The translations under genes were made by a program, and so were the position numbers. Below are positions 39,581 through 49,380 of a DNA stretch of 64,000 bases, one piece after another. This stretch comes from Chrysophaeum taylorii (Eukaryota > Sar > Pelagophyceae > Pelagomonadales > Pelagomonadaceae): NCBI GenBank assembly GCA_029834535.1, contig JAQMWT010000387.1:59918-123917 (forward strand). Reading direction: 5' to 3'. A model generated the notes under the pieces. That model made no database searches. It saw only the letters and a program-made list of their open reading frames with translations, and was not told the origin of the DNA. Positions within the stretch are counted from its first letter, which is position 1. The number at the start of each line of letters is the position of its first letter.

Positions 39581-40565
39581 CACAGACTGATTCGCGGAGG
39601 TAAGGATTGGGTGAGAAAGCTTAAGGGTAAGGGAGATCCAATTTCGTTCCCGCCAGGACGTCGCACTTCGTCGCACACACATGCGTGCGCCGGAAGCAAG
39701 CGTTTTTATAGCCTACGGGCGGGCGGGCGGGACCCGTTCTCTCTTCGCCTGCCCCGCGGCTCGGCGATTACCCCGACTAGGCCCCGCCTTTCAGGCATCC
39801 CTCGCGTCTTCACCCCACTTCCGTCTTAACTGGGCATCCCTCGCGTCTCCACACAAGACCCTCAACGCCCGTGCTCCCCCTCAGTCGACTTTTAAAAACC
39901 CTCGTTCGTTCGTTCGTTCGTTCGATCGTTGGTTGGTTCGTTCAATACCCACTTCCGCATTATTAACCGGGCAGCCCACACAACCCAGCCCCCGCTCGCA
40001 CCCCCCTTAGCAGCACTAGTCGACCCTCGTTCGTTCGTTTCGAATTCGTAATTCGTTTCGTTCGTTCACAAGCGCATCATCCCCCTTCTTTCCAAGATGA
40101 TTCACGTGACGACCCAGACCCAGGCCGCTGTAAAATAGGACAAGTCGCAGGGACCATAAATATCAAGGCCACTCCTTCCTTGCGGCGGGGTCTTTCCAGC
40201 ATAGGCACTGGACCCCGGCCTTTCGTATTTAATCCTAGAGAGGGTGGTGTTCTCGGTCCTATGAGGAGGAGGAGGAGGAGGCGGCACGCGGGCATCACAT
40301 CACATCACGTCACGTCGCGCCGAGGAGTATGGACAAGCGCGTGCCACCTCCAAGACCCGCATTAATTTTACGAGGAAAAAAAAAACCGGGCGCATTGGAG
40401 GGACGGGGTTCGATTCACGGACGCGTGGCTTGAAAACGCCGAGAGACTGGACAGTCTTTCTCTCGACGGACGGGCGGGGCGCGCGGTCTCCTAAATAACA
40501 GACCGTAGCGAGCAGCCAGCCAGTGAGAAAAGGGGAGGACGCAGGTCGAAAAATGTCGCACCGTT
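39581..40565. other. Intergenic region rich in TTCG repeats and duplicated motifs
   Basis: 985 bp between two divergent-to-tandem minus genes. It holds GTTCGTTCG runs at about 39,902-39,925 and 40,029-40,070. GCATCCCTCGCGTCT occurs twice near 39,797 and 39,833. CCCTCAACGCCCGTGC is shared with 30,437. No gene is supported. Confidence 0.5.
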
Positions 40566-42032
40566 CTATAGCACGTGGATGGTCTCGAGCCAGCCGCCGC
40601 CGACCTTGGGTCCGAGCTCGAGGACGGCCGGGACGGCGTCGGCGAGGGCTTTGGTTTCGGGAGAAGTCGAGGGGCCCATGCAGTCGATGACTCGGATGTT
40701 CTTAAAGTAGGCCCGGAGAGCCCTCGCTGGGGTGGCGTGCGTGACGATGAGGACGGAGTCGACCGAGGCTTCGATATCCAAAAGGACGGTTTCGAGACGC
40801 GAGACCAAGTCGGCGTACGACTCTCCCGAATCGGGGCCGCGGTCGTGGAGGTCTCGGCGCTTTGGGGCGGAGGTGACGTTGGGGTCGGCACACACCAAGA
40901 GCGGGTTGAGGGCCGAGGTATGGGTGAGCGTAACGAGGTCGGGGGCGGTCGACTGGATCGTCTTCGCGGCGTCGATCGCGAGCGGCATCGTCGACGAGTA
41001 AACGGAAAGGCGCGAATCTGGTCGTCGGCGCCACCACCACTCGGCGAGGCGCGGGCCAAAATCGACGTCCACGTCGGCTGCCGCGACAAACTCTGGCTCG
41101 TGCTGCCGAGGCGCGAGGGCCGTGACGAAGACGGGACGATCGTCGGAGTGGATCGCCGCGCAGAAGGGAACCACCGTCTTGGACATCCGTCCGAAGCACA
41201 GGTTCGCAGTGATTTTCGAGCTGAAGTCGTGCATCTTCACGTAGGCCCCCTCGACGTCCTGGACCGGCTCGTAGCTCTTCTCGTAGTTAGCGATGCGCTT
41301 CCGCAAGTCGACCAGCGCCGACTCGAAGTCCATGCCCCGAAAGTCGGGGCTCGAGGTCACCTTGGTGCGCATGTTCGCGTCCAGAATCGCCAAATCGTCG
41401 CACAGCGACTCGACGAAGACAACGCTCGTCGACGGATGTTCGCCGCACCGCTCGACGACAGCCCGGCGCCGCGCGCGCGTCGAGTTCGTCGCGTCGAATA
41501 TACCGATATCGCCCTCCTCCTCGAGCAGCCACGCCAGCAACGAGTCCAACACCTCCATCGCGAGCGCCTCGCGCCGCGCCTTGGCCTCGAGATTCGACGA
41601 ATCGAAGAAGCTCGCCTCGCTGTGCGCGCTCCGCTTGTTCTCCTCGCCGCCCCGCGACCGCCGGTGCGCGCCCACGTTGAACACGCGCGTCTTGTACCCC
41701 GACCACGACAAAAACGAGTACAACTTGGCCGCGATGAACGACTTTCCGCGCGCGGGCATGCCCACCATCACCAAAATCAGCTTCTTCGAGTTGTGCGTCA
41801 GCAGCGACCGCTGGCTCAAGCACTCGACGTCTTTCAGACCGACCCGTTCGACAATCCCGGCCGTCTCGTAGTAGCTGATACCCTTCTCGCTCGCCCTCGC
41901 CAACCCACCCTTCTCGGGATGCGCCTGCCGGCTTGTCATATCGCTCGCTGCCCACTCCTCCCGCCGCAACTTCTTCGGCCTCTCCAAGATGCGATGCTTT
42001 CTCAACCAGAGGATTCCTGGCCTTCGCTCCAA
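40566..42032 (-). CDS. PFKFB-like 6-phosphofructo-2-kinase with degenerate phosphatase half
   Basis: 488 residues. The kinase half shows Walker A G-M-P-A-R-G-K-S-F and W-S-G-Y-K-T-R-V-F-N-V-G with R-R next. Further on are I-F-D-A-T-N-S-T-R-A-R-R and K-I-T-A-N-L-C-F-G-R-M-S. It should make fructose 2,6-bisphosphate, the cytosolic regulator of glycolysis. The C-terminal half has the phosphoglycerate-mutase fold (G-E-S-Y-A-D-L-V-S-R-L-E, L-I-V-T-H-A-T-P-A-R-A-L-R-A-Y-F). Where active enzymes have L-C-R-H-G-E-S it reads L-A-P-R-Q-H-E-P, and the R-T of the second helix motif is lost (M-P-L-A-I-D-A-A). The phosphatase is thus probably inactive. It has no intron in the frame. Confidence 0.9.
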   Translation of the reverse strand: MERRPGILWLRKHRILERPKKLRREEWAASDMTSRQAHPEKGGLARASEKGISYYETAGIVERVGLKDVECLSQRSLLTHNSKKLILVMVGMPARGKSFIAAKLYSFLSWSGYKTRVFNVGAHRRSRGGEENKRSAHSEASFFDSSNLEAKARREALAMEVLDSLLAWLLEEEGDIGIFDATNSTRARRRAVVERCGEHPSTSVVFVESLCDDLAILDANMRTKVTSSPDFRGMDFESALVDLRKRIANYEKSYEPVQDVEGAYVKMHDFSSKITANLCFGRMSKTVVPFCAAIHSDDRPVFVTALAPRQHEPEFVAAADVDVDFGPRLAEWWWRRRPDSRLSVYSSTMPLAIDAAKTIQSTAPDLVTLTHTSALNPLLVCADPNVTSAPKRRDLHDRGPDSGESYADLVSRLETVLLDIEASVDSVLIVTHATPARALRAYFKNIRVIDCMGPSTSPETKALADAVPAVLELGPKVGGGWLETIHVL

Positions 42033-42145
42033 CGGTACTCCAACGGCAGCATTTCCTTCAACTCAACTCTTGGAGGAGTTGTAATTCTTCAGTAATTCTT
42101 CAGCCCAGTTCCCCACGAATTAATCAGCACCAATAATAATAATCC

Positions 42146-42370
42146 TTACTACTAATCGACAGATCCTTACTACTAATCGACAGATGTTTGTCTGTTTGTT
42201 TGTCTTTAAATGTCGACTGCTAAGTGTTTGTCTGTTTGTCTGTCTGTTTGTCTTTAAATGTCGACTGCTAAGAGGGGGGTGTGTGGGGGGAGCATGAAGG
42301 ATGTGGGTGGGTTTGTGGGGTATGAGGGATGTGCCTGACGGGCGGAGATAAGTACGCGGGACCTAGTGGG
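42146..42370. repeat. Helitron-associated repeats including repeat A, copy 2
   Basis: ACTACTAATCGACAGAT occurs twice, then TGTTTGTC steps and TTTAAATGTCGACTGCTAAG twice, then a shorter copy of repeat A (about 42,262-42,368). The same order is found before the helicase fragment at 24,596. Confidence 0.8.
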
Positions 42371-42385
42371 TTTGTCTGTCTGTTT

Positions 42386-43042
42386 GTCCCCCGATTTAGG
42401 GTAAGGATCAGGTAGGCCCGCGAGCCAGGCATTGATCCTCCAAGCCGTCTACGGCAACCTCGCAGACTATTTCCACGACCCGCGGCGGCTCTTTCAGCGC
42501 GCCATTCTCACGCCCCGTCGAAACGATGTTGTCGATGCTGACAACGCGCGCATGACCGCGGCCTTATTTTCCCGGAGACGAGGCGTCGGAGTTCTTTTAG
42601 GCAGACTAGGTTGGGTCGGAAGACGACGCCTCGCTCTTTACAGTCGAGTTTTCAACTCCCTGACAGCCAACGGCATGCTGACTTCGATCGCGAGCTTACG
42701 GTCTTCGCAACCTCGACCCGTCGCACGGCCACTGCAACGGTACCAGATACATGATCGATCGTGTCGTGTCGCCGAGGCTCCTCCAACCTGTATCCCTTAA
42801 GGCCCGCCGACGCCAAACGATCAACAAGAGCCAGGGCCACAAGAGCCAGGGCCAGACGCCCCGCGAGGTCGGCGTCCTCTTGCCCAAACCCGTCTTCTGC
42901 CACGTCCAGCTCTACGTGGCTCCCTGTCGATCGGCAACCCCGAGGATATAATCATCTGGGTCAACGACGACTCCACCCTACCCCACACGTGCTGCGCAAT
43001 ACCGATAAGCCCCCTCCCGGCGTCTACACGCGCACTATAGGT
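42386..43042 (+). mobile_element. Helitron helicase C-terminal fragment, copy 2
   Basis: Almost the same sequence as 24,596-25,225, with scattered substitutions and small indels. It reads I-N-K-S-Q-G-Q-T-P-R-E-V-G-V-L-L-P-K-P-V-F and L-Y-V-A-P-C-R, closer to the intact family motif (T-I-N-K-S-Q-G-Q-T) than copy 1. A short tandem duplication gives K-S-Q-G-H twice. It is also frameshifted and lacks a Rep domain. Confidence 0.8.
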
Positions 43043-43400
43043 GAACTTACTGGGACCAGGTGAATTTACTAGGGTTAGAGATTGGGATTAGGTGAATATA
43101 GTGACCAGGTGAACTTACTGAGACCAGATGAACTTACTGAGGATTTTCGAGTAAACTCAAAGGTTAGCGGCGTGTGCGGGTCGAGGCAGCTTAGATTGGC
43201 GGAGGCGAGAGCGACGAGCTCGAAGTGGGTGTGAGCACGAGTGGGTTTGCGCCGAACTTACTGGGGGTGGAGATTTGGACTAGGTGAACTTACTGACCAG
43301 GTGAACTTATTCAAAAAATTTTCAAGAAACTTACTGAGACCAGGTGAACTTACTGGGGTTAGAGATTGGGACTAGGTGAACTTACTGGGCTGCACTTGTA
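43043..43400. repeat. GTGAACTTACTGG tandem repeat, copy 2
   Basis: Same degenerate unit as at 25,226-25,600, again directly after a helicase fragment. It includes the GGTTAGCGGCGTGTGCGG and GCAGCTTAGATTGGCGGAG blocks. Confidence 0.8.
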
Positions 43401-43424
43401 ATAATAATAAAGGAACGAGGATTA

Positions 43425-43465
43425 AATTGAATTGAATTGAATTGAATTGAATTGAATTGAATTGA
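43425..43465. repeat. (AATTG)n pentanucleotide microsatellite
   Basis: Eight perfect units of AATTG (or TTGAA). Confidence 0.95.
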
Positions 43466-43654
43466 TGCGCCTCTCTCCTGAGCCCACACTCGATTTGTCG
43501 GGCGCCGCGCGGTAAGTTCGGTAGGGTGGGGATTGAAGAGAAAAAAGAAAAGAACCGTCTCCCCAAAAAGACTCTCTTCCGGCCGGCCGAATCGTCCAGT
43601 TGCTGCACCACCTCATGGGCTTTATTTATTTTAGAAGGTCGTCTCACTGCCACA

Positions 43655-44018
43655 TCAACCCCCAGAGATGGGTGGGATGAGTGCGACCTCGTCGCCGTTT
43701 GATAGGACGGGATCGTCGTCGACGGAGACGTAGGCCTGGTTGAGGGCGATTGCCGTATCCATCGCCAGCGATGTAACGTCGAGGAGCTTGAACTTGGAGG
43801 CCAACGCCTGCGTCGCCGACGATGATGATGGCACTCACCGTCGCCGGACTCACTCGTCTCAGGTCCGAGGTCTTGGACCCTCGCGGCAACTCGAGCGTGC
43901 ACTCGCTCGACTGGGCGAGTTCGCGAGCCGAGGCGAACAGGAGCACCTTGACCTGCGACTCAATCGAAGGAGGAAGCGTTGTTGTTACTGCGGCGCTCAC
44001 CGTGATTTGCTCCTCCAT
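43655..44018 (-). CDS. MOCS2A: MoaD / MOCS2A, molybdopterin synthase small subunit, three exons
   Basis: Sulfur carrier for molybdenum-cofactor synthesis; its C-terminal Gly-Gly is adenylated and thiocarboxylated, then gives sulfur to precursor Z. Exons are 44018-44001, 43952-43854 and 43807-43655. The introns are 48 nt (donor GTGAGC) and 46 nt (donor GTGAGT), all phase 0, giving 89 residues. Motifs are V-K-V-L-L-F-A-S-A-R-E-L-A, T-S-D-L-R-R-A-L-A-S-K-F, A-L-N-Q-A-Y-V and the end G-D-E-V-A-L-I-P-P-I-S-G-G. A second GTGAGT 15 nt downstream is an alternative donor that would add five residues; the upstream one fits the family best. Confidence 0.92.
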
Positions 44019-44371
44019 GACGCTTACCCTCCAACGTATCGTCTGCGTGGAAACAAGAAAGCTCCCGAACGATGCAATCAATTACACACCTTGCGCGCAC
44101 GTTGGCGAGCGCTAATCGGAGAGAGAGACCTCGTTTGCTAGACCAGTCCCGGCGGTAGCGCTCTGCGGCCTTGGTTGCCCCGGAACGACAGTGTTAGGTT
44201 CAAGGGTTTACAGCGGTGCGGCGGCGGAGCGCAGGGGAAGGCGAGGTCGCGAGCGCTGGCGACGCGGCGTCCGCTAGCGACGTCGGCGCGTCCTTCGCCT
44301 CGTCGGGAGGCCGTAGATCGTCCGCCGGAGGCGCTGGGCCTGCGAAAGTCAAAATCACCAACGCTCAACAA
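44019..44371. other. Intergenic stretch
   Basis: 353 bp between the start of MOCS2A and the stop of the FYVE-DysF gene, both on the minus strand. It contains an open plus-strand frame with no start context or motif, which I regard as a shadow. Confidence 0.4.
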
Positions 44372-47300
44372 CTAAAGGAAGGCAATCGCGGGACGCACGT
44401 CGTCTGGGTTCATGGCGCAAAGATAATGCGTCACGACGAGACCGCCGGGTATCTCGGAGGAGGCGTAGGGTACGACCTGCGATCATCATCATCGTGGTCC
44501 ATCGAAAACGTAATAACGCACGAGGTCAGAGCTGAGGTAGCCTCTGGGCGCGGCCTTGACAGCGGCGTTCGCTTTGAGTTTGGCTTGAGTCTGGCCCGAA
44601 GCGAGGTAGCGCAAGCCCTTGGGCGCCTGCTGGGCGTCCTCGGCGCGCACCCACCAGAGGAGGCGTCGGTCGTCGTCGATGACGATGTAGCGGCGTTGCC
44701 AGGTCTTGGAGAGGACGCCCGAGGTCTTCCAGCAGACGCCGGCGAAAGGCGCCATGTGGCGCTGGAGCTGGACCCTCGACGACGTGCCGGCCGTCGTGTC
44801 GAGCCAGAGGCGCGTGCGCGGCGCGAAGTACGCGGCGAGGTCGGCAGCATCGGGAATCGACCGGACGAAGTTGTTGAGGCGCTCGTCGACGACCGAGGAG
44901 TTGTGGAGGTTGCTTGCCTTGACGTACTCGTCGTAAAAAAAGGCGCAGGTGCATGCCATGAGGACGAAATTGAAAGGAACGACCATGGTGGCGGCGGCGG
45001 CAGACGCGGCCCCTCCGAGGACCAGAGCCGTTTTGACGGGCTGGACCCAACACACTAGGTTGACGCACGACTCGGCGAACGAGACGTAGCGGATCGCCTC
45101 AGCGATGAGCTCGAGGACCTGGGTGCGTGCCGCCTGGAACTCGGCGATCGGACCGCGTCGGAGCTTGGCATCGTCGGGCTCGGCCTCGGCCTCGCGGGCG
45201 GCCTGGAGCTCCTCGGAGAGCGTCTTTCGACGCGCGCGGAGACGCGCGAGAGCATCGCGAGCTCGGCGCGGTCGGCGTCCGTCGTATCTTTGCGGCGTTG
45301 CGACGATGTCGGCAGCACCAGCTGCGTCGCGACGAGGAGCGCGGGCGCGTCGTCGTCGTCGGGCCCGTCGTCGTCGCTGGCCGCGTCGTCGTCGGCGCGA
45401 ATCGGCAGCCACGTTTCCACCATGGGCTGCGAGCCGCCGCGGCGCTCGTCTTTTCGAGTGCCAACGAGACGCGAGAGTGGGATGGAGCACTCGCCGACAA
45501 AACCGAGGTCGTCGCCGTCGTTGCCGCGCGGCGCGAAGAGATGTCGCCGGCGCCGAGAACTGTCGGTCGCGGCCGGCGCGTAGAGTCGGAACACGAAGCG
45601 CTCGGTCGCCAACGCGGCGCGGGCGCCCTCGACAGGGGCGACGACGGGGTACCGCGCGCAGTCGGTAAGCTCCGAGCCGTCGTCGAGCGTCCAGGGAACG
45701 ACGTAGTCCTGGATGGCGGCGTCGACGCGCTCGTCGATGGCCTCGTCCTCGAATTCTGAGTGGACCGAACGCCGCACCTTGACCTGCTTGCAGCGGCGGA
45801 GCCACGGGTTGTTGTAAAGATCGTCGATGTCGGTGGGGAAATCGCGCTTGAAACCCCTCGCGTCGTCTGCGAACGACGACCCCAGCCGCTGCTTCCGCCT
45901 TCGAATCGCGGCGTCGAGCGCGAGCCTCGAGGCTACGCGCGCGCGCGCGCCGCGCCGCGTCGTCGTCGTCGTCCGTAGCCTGGCGCGTACTCGACGCGGA
46001 CGTGGTCGACGGCGACCAGTCCGCGGACGTCGCGCACCGCGATTTTTGCAGTAAGGACCTCGAGCTCGTGCGCCGAGGCGGTGGTCGTCGCGGCGGTTGC
46101 CGGGGTGGGGCGTCGGCCACAGCCGCCTGAGAACCGCCGCCGCCGGCGGCGGTGCCTTGATGATGCGGCGCGGCGCGAGCAACCGGGCGGTGGGGGTGGT
46201 GGCGGCTGTTGCTCAAAGGTGTTGTTGGTGGTGGTGGTGTCTTGGGGTGTCTCGTCCGGTTCGTCTTCTTCCTTGGACGAGCGCTGCGCCTTGAGGCGCT
46301 TGAAGGAGGCACGCCTGGAGAAGGTGTTGCTGCTGGTGTTGGTCTGCTTGGGTTTCTTGGGGATCCCGACGCAGGGTATGAACTCTTTCTCGGAGCCGCG
46401 CTCGATCCACGCGCGCGCCCACGCGCCAGAGCACCTTCGGTGGAGCGTGTAGAGGAGGAGCGCGACGACGGCGAGCGGGAAGACGGAGAGGACGCGCGTC
46501 GCGTCGAGGAAGTACTCGACCAGCAGAAGCGAAGCGAGGGTGAGCGCGGTGCGGCGGGGCTCGTCGGTCCACGAGATGCACGATCTGAGGATCTTCACCG
46601 CGGCGATGAGGGGCTCGACGAGGTTCGAGACGCGGTCGACGAGCTCGCGAATCGCAGAGGTCGAGAGCTCGGCGGGGTTGGCGGGGAACATGGGGAGCGC
46701 GGCACGCTGGGACCAGAGGAGGTCGACATACGAAAGCTCGAAGAGCGCGTCGACCAGAATCTGGCCACCGTGGGCGCGGTGGCCGGCCTTTGCTGTTTGT
46801 AGAGGGGCCAGTACTTTCGGTGGGGCGGCGACGGCGGCGGCGAGCCGGTGCGCGCGTTGCGGGGCGGCCAGTCCCGCAACTTTGGATCGTGGCGAAAGAG
46901 GTCGTCGTCGTCGTCGTCGTTCCCGAAGACCCAGCGGCCGACCCGGGGGTACACGTTGTCGACGGCGCGGGCGACGACGTCGCGCTCCAAGGCCGCGTCG
47001 ATCTCGAAGGCGCCCAACTCGCATTGGGCGAGCGAAGCGTCGGTGTCCGCGCAACAGACGTGGAGATCGACGACCGAGCGAGGGTTGGCGATGGCCACGC
47101 AGAGGGCCCCGCCCGAGAGCTTTCGCGTGGGGGTGTTGGTTTGGTGCACGACGCGCGTGGACTGCCAGGCGGTCGCGACCCAGCCCGCGCCGGCGAGCTT
47201 GGGCGAGCGACACCTCGCGCGGACGTAGACGTCGCGCTCGTCGTCGCCGCCCTCGGGGAGGGCGATCGCGAGCGGCCGGACGTAGATGCGGCCCAACGCC

Positions 47301-48082
47301 GCCGCCGCTGCTGTATCGTCGCGTTCCTCGTCGTCCTCGATCACCGCGACGCGCATGCGGACGTCCTCCAAGTCGGCGCTCTTGGCCGTCGGCCGGCCGA
47401 CGAGGAGGCTCGTGTCGACGTCGAGGTTCTTCTTCTTCTTCTGGGGGTCCTCGAAGAGGGAGGCGGGCCTCGAGGACGGCACCATCCGGTCGCTCGTGAC
47501 CCACTCGCGGATCCATCGACGGCGGCGGACGTAGGTGTGCGTTGTCTGGAGACCGTAGGCACCCTTGAAACTGAATTCTGGAAAGTCGAACGCGTAGCAC
47601 CATCCCCGGTCGTCGACTTCGCCGTTCGTGTCGATCCGCCACTCGCCGACCCACTGCCCGCCCTCGGGGGCGGCGGCGGCGTGCGGAAAGTGGCGCCAGG
47701 TCTCGCCGAGCCCGGCGTACCGCATCGGATCCAGCGGAAGGAGGTGGCTCGCGCCCCACGAGAACGCCCATCGCTGGTTCTCCAACACGACGGCGACCTC
47801 CCTGGCCGCCGCCAAAAAGTCCGGCTCGCCGTCGGACTGCTGGAGCCGCGAGTAGCACACGTCGCAGCACCGCAGCGCGCCGGCCTCGGGTTTCGAGAGC
47901 GCGATCCGCTTCTTCCGGGAACACGGACCGCACACGAGCTTGCCGCAGAACCGACAGTGGTGCCGTCGTACCGGAAACCCAAACTGCCGGTAGCAAATCA
48001 TGCACTTGGACGACGCGCTATCGGGGAGCCACCCGGCGAGCTCGGCTGCGTCGGACCCGCTGCTGCACCGCTCCTCTTCCAT
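44372..48082 (-). CDS. Large FYVE-DysF-C2-PH membrane-associated protein, multi-exon
   Basis: The N-terminus carries a FYVE-type zinc finger (C-M-I-C-Y-R-Q-F, R-R-H-H-C-R-F-C-G-K-L-V-C, C-C-D-V-C), which binds PI3P on endosomes. Next is a dysferlin/peroxin (DysF) domain (E-N-Q-R-W…L-L-P-L-D, G-E-W-R-I-D-T, G-W-C-Y-A-F-D-F, V-R-R-R-R-W-I-R-E). A C2-like region, two membrane helices, a second C2-like part (V-K-V-R-R-S-V-H-S-E-F), a helical pair and a C-terminal PH domain (T-S-G-V-L-S-K-T-W-Q-R-R-Y-I-V-I-D) follow. The frame changes at ~46.8, 45.9, 45.2 and 44.5 kb. For 45.9 (donor GTACGC) and 44.5 (donor GTGCGT, 45 nt, to 44372) I can place introns; the other two are uncertain. It probably serves membrane repair or endosomal traffic. 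Exact residue count not fixed. Confidence 0.75.
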
Positions 48083-48284
48083 TGGTGGACGCGGCGCGTT
48101 CCAAGGTTGACAGGATACACCAATTTCCTACGCTTACCCTAATTGAAATCAGTCGGAGAGGTTGAAGGCTTGGCTTTCTACCCCCTATACGTTATACCGG
48201 AAATCTACATTAGTTGCAGTCAGAAAGGTTCGCGTCATGCTCAGTCAGCCGAACGTGCAAACGACGTGTGACTGAAACAGCACG

Positions 48285-49213
48285 ATGGCTGATGATGAAG
48301 ATCGACCGCTCGTGGGAGGGGGAGAGACGCGGCGATACCACCAGAGCTGCCGAGTGTGCGGGGTCGTCGCGATGGTGCTGGTGACGTCGCTGATCGTCCT
48401 CGACATGTCGCCGATCCGTCCGTGGCCACCGCGCCACAAGTGGCGCTACGTTCGCCGCGGCAAGCCGGTCCCGATTGCGTTAGAGGCACAAGAGCAGCGA
48501 TTCTGCGTCGGGCACGGGGCCGTGGGATCGACACGACTCAGCGAGCTGACGCGCCACTCAAAGGCGGCCTACGCGGCGCGGCACGACTACGACGTCGTCG
48601 TCGTCGAGGCGCCGACGATCGACGACCTCGCGCGAACCTACTGCCCCGATATCGCCGACGACGTCAAGCAGGCCGACCTGAGCACGGGTGTCAAGTACTG
48701 CGCGGTCTGGTTTGCGCTCGAGGGGCGCACGCGCCCATGCGACTGGATGATGTGGACGGATCCCGACGCTATAGTTCCCGAGGGTGCCGAGCCAATCGCC
48801 AACATGGTCGACCCGGGGGCGACCACCCTCTGGTTCGCGGCAAACGCGACCGCGGATTGTGGGACCCCCGAAATCCTGTCGCGCACAGTGGACACCTCGG
48901 CGTTTATGCTGCGTCGCGCCGACGACCCGGCCAAAGCCTTCGTCCGGACGCAGCTCGCGCTTGCTGCCTTTTAGAAGACCACCCCTGCGACCGCGAAACC
49001 CTCGACGAGTGCGCCACCGGCCGCCTCTTTCGTTTTCACCCCGACTGGTTTTCCGGCGCCCGTTGCCGCAAATCGAACGTCGACAGCAGACACCCTGACG
49101 TCCTATCGTTCGGCTCCTTCCTCACCAAGTGCACGGCCGACGATATCGACGCCAAGCTCGCCTGCCTCGAGCGCAACACCAACCACCTCCCTCCTATTGA
49201 GATGAAGGTCTGA
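48285..49213 (+). CDS. Type II membrane glycosyltransferase, GT34-like
   Basis: A short cytosolic tail, one membrane helix at about residues 26-46 (V-C-G-V-V-A-M-V-L-V-T-S-L-I-V-L), then a lumenal domain, as in Golgi enzymes. Motifs are R-H-S-K-A-A-Y-A-A-R-H-D-Y-D-V-V-V-V, V-W-F-A-L-E-G and D-W-M-M-W-T-D-P-D-A. The last corresponds to the W-x-D-x-D-A metal/nucleotide-sugar motif. T-S-A-F-M-L-R follows. The frame stops at 48974 and coherent sequence continues in another frame to 49213. Either a 62-nt intron (48913-48974, CCTTTTAG acceptor, phase 1) or a one-base deletion in a T run explains it. The intron model gives 288 residues. The sugar specificity is unknown. Confidence 0.65.
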
Positions 49214-49343
49214 CTCAGGAATTTACTCCTGTATTCGACATCCGACCGATTCATTATTTATTGAGGCTATCAACCGCCGTATTAATTAATTATATACCAT
49301 CTCCAACTTCTTCCCGTCGTCCTCCTCCGTCCCAAAAGGGGGG

Positions 49344-49380
49344 TGTTTCGTTTCGCTTCGTTTCGTTTCGTTTCGTTTCC
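49344..49380. repeat. (GTTTC)n microsatellite
   Basis: Seven pentanucleotide units, one with a change, in the 3' flank of the MiaA-like gene. Confidence 0.9.

Noticed and set aside
44216-45058. 280-codon plus-strand frame opposite the FYVE-DysF gene end
   Set aside because: The minus strand gives a PH domain and a coherent last exon through a GTGCGT intron; the plus frame has no domain.
46790-48142. 450-codon plus-strand frame opposite the FYVE and DysF domains
   Set aside because: Shadow of an unmistakable zinc-finger and DysF coding strand.
49290-49380. Unspliced C-terminal extension of MiaA through the GTTTC repeat
   Set aside because: A 44-nt intron gives a shorter, better tail that stops at 49381; the extension only translates the microsatellite.
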